DNA of 64,000 nt, taken from NCBI RefSeq assembly GCF_017573505.1, contig NZ_JAGEOJ010000012.1, forward strand, positions 1-64,000. Reading direction: 5' to 3'. Source of the stretch: Actinomadura barringtoniae (GTDB taxonomy: Bacteria > Actinomycetota > Actinomycetes > Streptosporangiales > Streptosporangiaceae). The notes under the pieces are model-generated. The model ran no database searches and was not told where the DNA came from. It saw only the letters and a list, made by a program, of their open reading frames with translations. Below are positions 59,386 through 64,000 of the stretch, one piece after another; the stretch's first letter is position 1; each line of letters opens with the position of its first letter. The translations under genes and the position numbers were made by a program.

Positions 59386-59434
59386 GACCCCCCTGATCGC
59401 AGGGTTTCTGTCTCTGGAGATCATCAAGTTGGGG

Positions 59435-59464
59435 TTGACACGTTTTAACCGGATGACTCAGAGT
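59435..59464 (+). promoter_or_regulatory. Promoter and operator of the LacI-lut-rhaB operon
   Basis: -35 TTGACA (59435-59440), 18-bp spacer, weak -10 CAGAGT (59459-59464). ACGTTTTAAC (59440-59449) lies immediately after the -35 box and repeats ten bases of the rhaT operator, so one LacI protein probably controls both directions. Confidence 0.6.
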
Positions 59465-59512
59465 GAGCCGCGGAACCAGCGCATCGACCAGCGCATCGAC
59501 CGGGGGCACAGA

Positions 59513-60565
59513 GTGAGCACAGACGACACCGGCCACCGCGGCGCGGTGGGCATCAAGCAGGTGGCGCGGCACGCCGGCGTCTCCCCCGGCACCGTCTCCA
59601 ACGTGCTGAACCGCCCCGAGCGGGTGGCCGCCGCGACCCGGGAACGGGTGGAGGCCGCCATCCGCGAGCTCGGCTTCGTCCGCAACGGCTCGGCGTCCAC
59701 GCTGCGCGCCGGGCACAGCAGCACGATCGGCCTGATGGTCCTGGACCTGGCCAACCCGTTCTTCACCGACCTGGCCCGCGGCGTCGAGGACGTCGCCAGC
59801 GAGCGCGGCTACGCGGTGATCCTGTCGTCCTCGGGCGAGTCCGACGAGCGCGAGCGCCGCAACATCCGCGTCTTCGCCGAGCAGCGCGTGCGCGGCGTCC
59901 TGGTCACGCCGGTCGGCGACGACGGCGAGAAGGCCGACCTGCTGCGCGAACGCAACGTCCCGGTCGTGCTGCTCGACCACCCGACGCCGCGCGCGAACCA
60001 GTGCTCGGTCGCCGTGGACGACGTGGCGGGCGGCGAGCTCGCCGTCGGCCACCTGCTCGCCTCCGGGGCCCGCACGCTGGCGTTCGTCACCGGGCCCGCC
60101 GCGCTGCGGCAGTGCGTCGACCGGCGCAAGGGCGCGCTCCGGGCGCTGCGCGCGGCGGGGCTGAACCGCGAGGCGATGCGCGAGCTGACCGTTCCGGCGA
60201 TGAACGCGCGGGCCGGTCAGGAGGCCGCACGGCGGCTGCTGGACGACGACGGGCCGCTGCCCGACGCGATCTTCTGCGCGAACGACCTGCTGGCGCTCGG
60301 CGTGCTGCGGGTGCTGCTCCAGGCGGGCCTGAAGGTGCCGTCGGACGTCGCGCTGATCGGCTACGACGACATCGAGTTCTCGGCGGCGGCCGCGGTCCCG
60401 CTGAGCTCGGTGCGCCAGCCGACCTACCAGCTCGGCCGGATCGCCACCGAGCTGCTGCTGGAGGAGTGCGACGACGCCGAGGGCCACGCGCACCAGCAGG
60501 TCATGTTCCAGCCCGAGCTGGTCGTGCGCGAATCGAGCCGGGAGCTCGACGGAGCCCTCGGATGA
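59513..60565 (+). CDS. LacI-family regulator of rhamnose utilisation
   Basis: 350 aa. DNA-binding region VGIKQVARHAGVSPGTVSNVLNRPERVAAATRERVEAAIRELGFVRNGSASTLR; PBP-like effector domain with GLMVLDLANPFFTDLARGVED, VFAEQRVRGVLVTPVGDD and CANDLLALGVLRVL, IGYDDIEFS. GTG 59513 is chosen because the predicted promoter starts transcription shortly upstream; an in-frame ATG at 59453 would add about 20 low-complexity residues encoded partly by a 12-bp direct repeat (CAGCGCATCGAC twice). It overlaps lutA by 4 nt. The likely targets are the two ACGTTTTAAC sites. Confidence 0.92.
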   Translation: MSTDDTGHRGAVGIKQVARHAGVSPGTVSNVLNRPERVAAATRERVEAAIRELGFVRNGSASTLRAGHSSTIGLMVLDLANPFFTDLARGVEDVASERGYAVILSSSGESDERERRNIRVFAEQRVRGVLVTPVGDDGEKADLLRERNVPVVLLDHPTPRANQCSVAVDDVAGGELAVGHLLASGARTLAFVTGPAALRQCVDRRKGALRALRAAGLNREAMRELTVPAMNARAGQEAARRLLDDDGPLPDAIFCANDLLALGVLRVLLQAGLKVPSDVALIGYDDIEFSAAAAVPLSSVRQPTYQLGRIATELLLEECDDAEGHAHQQVMFQPELVVRESSRELDGALG

Positions 60566-61275
60566 AGATCGGGCTCTTCGTCACGTGCGTGAACGACACG
60601 ATGTTCCCGCGTACGGGGATGGCGGTCGTCGCGCTGCTGCGGCGGCTCGGGCACGAGGTGGAGTTCCCGGTGGCACAGACGTGCTGCGGGCAGATGCACC
60701 TCAACACCGGCTACCGCGCCCAGGCCGTCCCGCTCGTCGAGGGCTTCGCGTCGGCGTTCGCCGGCTACGACGCGGTGGTGACCCCGTCGGCGTCGTGCGC
60801 GGCGATGGTGCGCGACTGGCATCCCCGGCTGGTCCCGGGTTCGGCGGAGGTCGCGTCGCGGGTGTACGAGTTGTCGGAGCTCCTCGTCGACGTGCTCGGG
60901 GTCACCGATGTCGGCGCGTACTTCCCGCACCGCGTGACCTACCACCCGACCTGCCACTCGCTGCGGATGCTGCGCATCGGCGACCGGCCGCTGAGGCTCC
61001 TGCGCGAGGTGCGCGGCATCGACCTGGTCGAGCTGCCCGACGCCGAGGAGTGCTGCGGGTTCGGCGGCACGTTCGCGCTCAAGAACTCCGACGTGTCCGC
61101 CGCGATGGCCGCGGACAAGGTCGCCGACGTCCGCGGCACCGGGGCGGACACGCTGTGCGCCGCCGACAACTCCTGCCTGATGCACATCGGCGGCACGCTG
61201 AGCCGCACCGGCGCGGGCGTACGGCCCGTTCATCTCGCCGAGATCCTCGCCGCCACCGAGGAGGACACGTCATGA
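60562..61275 (+). CDS. lutA: Lactate utilisation protein A (Fe-S subunit)
   Basis: 237 aa, typical LutA/YkgE length. Two CCG domains with the cysteine pairs QTCCGQMHLNTGYRAQA and ECCGFGGTFALKNSDVSAAMA, plus CVNDTMFPRTG and TYHPTCHSLRML. LutABC oxidises L-lactate to pyruvate. ATG 60562 overlaps the regulator's stop as ATGA. Its presence behind the rhamnose regulator fits the L-lactate made by RhaEW. Confidence 0.94.
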   Translation: MKIGLFVTCVNDTMFPRTGMAVVALLRRLGHEVEFPVAQTCCGQMHLNTGYRAQAVPLVEGFASAFAGYDAVVTPSASCAAMVRDWHPRLVPGSAEVASRVYELSELLVDVLGVTDVGAYFPHRVTYHPTCHSLRMLRIGDRPLRLLREVRGIDLVELPDAEECCGFGGTFALKNSDVSAAMAADKVADVRGTGADTLCAADNSCLMHIGGTLSRTGAGVRPVHLAEILAATEEDTS

Positions 61276-62711
61276 CCATGCCGACCTACCTCGGGATGCC
61301 CGCGTTCCCGCAGGCGGCGCGGGAGGCCGTGAACGACTCGCGGCTGCGCGCCAACCTCGCCCACGCCACGACCACCATCCGCGGCCGCCGCGCCGGGGCC
61401 GTCGCCGAGCTGGACGACTGGGCGGCGCTGCGCGAGTCCGGCAAGCAGATCAAGGACCACGTTCTGGCGAACCTCGGCCACTACCTGCGGCTGCTGGAGG
61501 AACGGGTCACCGAGGCGGGCGGCACCGTTCACTGGGCGCGCGACGCCGACGAGGCCAACCGCATCGTGACGGGCCTGGTGAAGGCCACCGGCGAGACCGA
61601 GGTCGTCAAGGTCAAGTCGATGGCCACCCAGGAGATCGGCCTGAACGAGGCGCTCGCCGAGGCGGGCATCTCCGCCTACGAGACCGACCTCGCCGAGCTG
61701 ATCGTGCAGCTCGGCGACGACCGGCCGTCGCACATCCTGGTCCCCGCCATCCACCGCAACCGGTCGGAGATCCGCGACATCTTCCTGGAGAAGATGCCGG
61801 ACGTCCCCGAAGGCCTGACCGACTCCCCCGCCGAGCTGGCCGAGGCCGCCCGCCTCCACCTGCGGGCCCGGTTCCTGTCGGCCAAGGTCGGGATCTCCGG
61901 CGTCAACTTCGCCGTGGCCGACACCGGGACCCTCGTGGTGCTGGAGTCGGAGGGCAACGGCCGCATGTGCCTGACGCTCCCCGAGACGCTGATCTCGGTG
62001 ATGGGCATCGAGAAGATCGTGCCGAGCTGGCGGGATCTCGAGGTCTTCCTCCAGCTGCTTCCCCGGTCGTCCACGGCCGAGCGGATGAACCCGTACACCT
62101 CGTCCTGGACGGGCCCGGCGGAGGGCGACGGGCCGCGCGACTTCCATCTGGTCCTGCTGGACAACGGCCGTACGGCGACGCTGGCCGACGAGGTGGGGCG
62201 GCAGGCGCTGCGCTGCATCCGCTGCTCGGCCTGCCTGAACGTGTGCCCGGTCTACCAGCGTGCGGGCGGCCACGCCTACGGGTCGCCCTACCCGGGACCG
62301 ATCGGCGCGATCCTCTCACCGCAGATCCGGGGCATCGGATCGGAGGTGGACGCCTCGCTGCCGTACGCGTCGTCGCTGTGCGGCGCGTGCTTCGACGCCT
62401 GCCCGGTCGCCATCGACATCCCCGAGGTGCTGGTGCATCTGCGCGCCCGTGCCGTCGAGCAGGGGCCGCGACATCCGCTGGAGCGGACGGCGATGAAGGC
62501 GGCGGGCTGGACCCTGCGTTCGCCACGCCGGCTCGCGCTGGCGCAACGGGCGGCGTCGCTCGGCCGCCTGGTCGTCGGGCGCGGGCCGAACGGCCGGATC
62601 CGACGGCTGCCCGGGCCGCTGAAGGCCTGGACCAAGACCCGTGACGTGCCCGTTCCCCCGGCCGAGTCGTTCCGCGCCTGGTGGGCCAGGACGGACGGAG
62701 GCCGCAAGTGA
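61272..62711 (+). CDS. lutB: Lactate utilisation protein B (Fe-S oxidoreductase)
   Basis: 479 aa. The N-terminal LUD domain (VVKVKSMATQEIGLNEAL, GVNFAVADTGTLVVLESEGNGRM) is followed by two [4Fe-4S] motifs: CIRCSACLNVCPVY and CGACFDACPVAIDIPEVL. It works with LutA and LutC in oxidation of L-lactate. ATG 61272 overlaps the lutA stop as ATGA. Confidence 0.95.
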   Translation: MTMPTYLGMPAFPQAAREAVNDSRLRANLAHATTTIRGRRAGAVAELDDWAALRESGKQIKDHVLANLGHYLRLLEERVTEAGGTVHWARDADEANRIVTGLVKATGETEVVKVKSMATQEIGLNEALAEAGISAYETDLAELIVQLGDDRPSHILVPAIHRNRSEIRDIFLEKMPDVPEGLTDSPAELAEAARLHLRARFLSAKVGISGVNFAVADTGTLVVLESEGNGRMCLTLPETLISVMGIEKIVPSWRDLEVFLQLLPRSSTAERMNPYTSSWTGPAEGDGPRDFHLVLLDNGRTATLADEVGRQALRCIRCSACLNVCPVYQRAGGHAYGSPYPGPIGAILSPQIRGIGSEVDASLPYASSLCGACFDACPVAIDIPEVLVHLRARAVEQGPRHPLERTAMKAAGWTLRSPRRLALAQRAASLGRLVVGRGPNGRIRRLPGPLKAWTKTRDVPVPPAESFRAWWARTDGGRK

Positions 62712-63298
62712 GCGCCCGCGAAGAGATCCTGGCCCGGATCGAGCGAGTGGTCCCGACCCGGGACGCCGCCGAGATCTCCGCCTCCTACGACCGGATCGAA
62801 CGCGCCTACCTGCGGCACCACCACGAGGACGGCATCGTCGACCTGTTCGTGGAACGCGCCGCCGACTACCGCGCGACCGTACGCCAGGTGAACGAAGCCG
62901 ACCTCCCGCAAGCGATCGCCGAGGTGCTGGCGGGCTGGCCCGAGGGCCGCCTGTCCGTTCCCGACGATCTCCCGGCCGCCTGGCTCGGCCCCACCCCGCC
63001 GACCGTGGACGGAGCAGTCAGCGGCTGCGCCGTCGCGATCGCCGAGACCGGCACGATCGTGCTCGACCACGGCGCGGCCCAAGGTCGCCGGGCGCTCTCC
63101 CTCATCCCCGACCGCCACCTCGTGATCGTTTCCGCGGAGCAGATCGCGCCCGACGTCCCCGAGGCGCTGGAACGCCTGGACCCGCGCCGCCCGCTCACCT
63201 TCGTCTCCGGCCCGTCCGCCACCAGCGACATCGAGCTGTCGCGGGTCGAGGGCGTGCACGGCCCCCGCGTCCTGGAAGTCCTGGTCGTCCTCTCATGA
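62708..63298 (+). CDS. lutC: Lactate utilisation protein C
   Basis: 196-aa LUD-domain protein (AAWLGPTPPTVDGAVSGCAVAIAETGTIVLDHG, LIPDRHLVIVSAEQIAPDVPEAL, FVSGPSATSDIELSRVEGVHGPR). It is the third component of the LutABC complex. GTG 62708 overlaps the lutB stop as GTGA. Confidence 0.93.
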   Translation: MSAREEILARIERVVPTRDAAEISASYDRIERAYLRHHHEDGIVDLFVERAADYRATVRQVNEADLPQAIAEVLAGWPEGRLSVPDDLPAAWLGPTPPTVDGAVSGCAVAIAETGTIVLDHGAAQGRRALSLIPDRHLVIVSAEQIAPDVPEALERLDPRRPLTFVSGPSATSDIELSRVEGVHGPRVLEVLVVLS

Positions 63299-64000
63299 GC
63301 ATCGCCACGTTCGCCGCCGTCGACCTGGGCGCCTCCAGCGGGCGCGTCATGAGCGCGCGCGTCGGTCCCGGAACGCTCGACCTGACCGAGGTGCGGCGCT
63401 TCCCGAACCGCCCGGTCCGAGTCGCCGGAACGCTCCACTGGGACATCCTCGGCCTGTACGGCAACATCCTGGACGGCCTCCGCGCCGCCCCCCGCGACCT
63501 GGTCTCGGTGGGGATCGACTCGTGGGCCGTCGACTACGGCCTGCTGGACGAGACCGGCGCGCTGCTCGGCAACCCGGTCCACTACCGCGACTCCCGTACC
63601 GACGGCGTGATGGACCGCGTCCGGGCCGAGCTGGGCGACGAGATCCTCTACCAGACGTCCGGCCTGCAGTTCCTGCCGTTCAACACCGTCTACCAGCTGC
63701 TGGCCGCCGACCTGGACCAGGCCCGCACGCTCCTGCTCGTCCCCGACCTGCTGGCCTACTGGCTGACCGGCGAGATCGGCGCCGAGCGCACCAACGCCTC
63801 GACGACCGGCCTGCTGGACGTCCGCGAAGGCAACTGGTCCCGCACGCTCCTCGACCGCCTGGGCCTCCCCCGGGATCTCCTCCCCGACCTCCGCGAGCCC
63901 GGCGACGTCATCGGCACGCTGCGCCCCGACGTCGCGACCGAGACGGGCCTTTCGCTGCCCGTCACGGCCGTCGGCTCGCACGACACCGCCTCCGCCGTGG
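63295..64000 (+). CDS. rhaB: Rhamnulokinase (3' end outside window)
   Basis: First 235 codons of a FGGY-type kinase that phosphorylates L-rhamnulose to L-rhamnulose-1-phosphate. Visible: N-terminal ATPase loop FAAVDLGASSGRVMSARV, LHWDILGLYGNILDGL, the substrate segment VGIDSWAVDYGLLDETGALLGNPVHYRD, SGLQFLPFNTVYQLLA, and PDLLAYWLTGEIGAERTNASTTGLLD. The frame runs off the window at the GSHDT motif. ATG 63295 overlaps the lutC stop as ATGA. It completes the rhamnose pathway with rhaM, rhaI and rhaEW. Confidence 0.94.
   Translation, partial: MSIATFAAVDLGASSGRVMSARVGPGTLDLTEVRRFPNRPVRVAGTLHWDILGLYGNILDGLRAAPRDLVSVGIDSWAVDYGLLDETGALLGNPVHYRDSRTDGVMDRVRAELGDEILYQTSGLQFLPFNTVYQLLAADLDQARTLLLVPDLLAYWLTGEIGAERTNASTTGLLDVREGNWSRTLLDRLGLPRDLLPDLREPGDVIGTLRPDVATETGLSLPVTAVGSHDTASAV

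Overview
The window is about 64 kb of very GC-rich DNA with GTG/TTG starts, 1-4 nt stop/start overlaps (ATGA, GTGA, TGATG) and promoters of the TTGAC(A/G)-18-TAnnnT type. Gene content (DUF574-type methyltransferases, Tat-exported PhoD, PASTA-less Ser/Thr kinase, LacI-controlled Rbs and Rha transporters, LutABC) points to an actinomycete of the Streptosporangiales/Thermomonosporaceae kind (for example Actinomadura); that placement is inference. I saw no rRNA, tRNA, transposase, phage gene or CRISPR array, and no gene-free stretch above 300 bp.

Region 1 (1-4.6 kb): the 5' part of a Ser/Thr protein kinase, a lipoprotein polysaccharide deacetylase, a Ppx/GppA phosphatase and a PH-domain membrane protein. 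Region 2 (4.6-10.1 kb): a LacI-controlled ribose operon (regulator, RbsA, a fused RbsC-RbsB permease/binding protein, RbsK) with twin 14-bp operators. Region 3 (10.2-19.7 kb): a small unknown gene, a DUF2293 protein, a GNAT, secreted GlpQ-like and PhoD-like phosphoesterases, an FG-GAP protein, two divergent DUF574 methyltransferases, and a methionine aminopeptidase divergent from an XRE regulator across a 17-bp inverted repeat.

Region 4 (19.7-59.3 kb): about 39.5 kb read without interruption on the minus strand and devoted to L-rhamnose. From upstream to downstream: rhaT-rhaP-rhaQ-rhaS (ABC importer), rhaM, rhaI, a GH78 rhamnosidase, the bifunctional rhamnulose-phosphate aldolase/lactaldehyde dehydrogenase, two GH78-like enzymes, an arabinose/fucose-isomerase-like protein, a GH43-like secreted protein, two secreted GH78 enzymes, an AEC transporter, a DeoR regulator, then a cytoplasmic-type GH78, a second ABC sugar importer, a GH106-like enzyme and a coupled PhoD. 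Region 5 (59.5-64 kb, plus strand): LacI regulator, lutA, lutB, lutC and rhaB (cut by the window end). Together these free L-rhamnose outside the cell with about seven rhamnosidases, import it, and convert it via rhamnulose, rhamnulose-1-P, DHAP and lactaldehyde to lactate, which LutABC oxidises to pyruvate.

The most unusual signal is not a gene. In at least nine of about 45 genes the last few codons, including the stop codon, are repeated in tandem just downstream (units of 9-24 bp, 2-7 copies), on both strands and in unrelated genes. A second anomaly is a 45-bp double-hairpin repeat present twice, once in an intergenic gap and once as coding sequence for the N-terminus of the RbsC-RbsB fusion.
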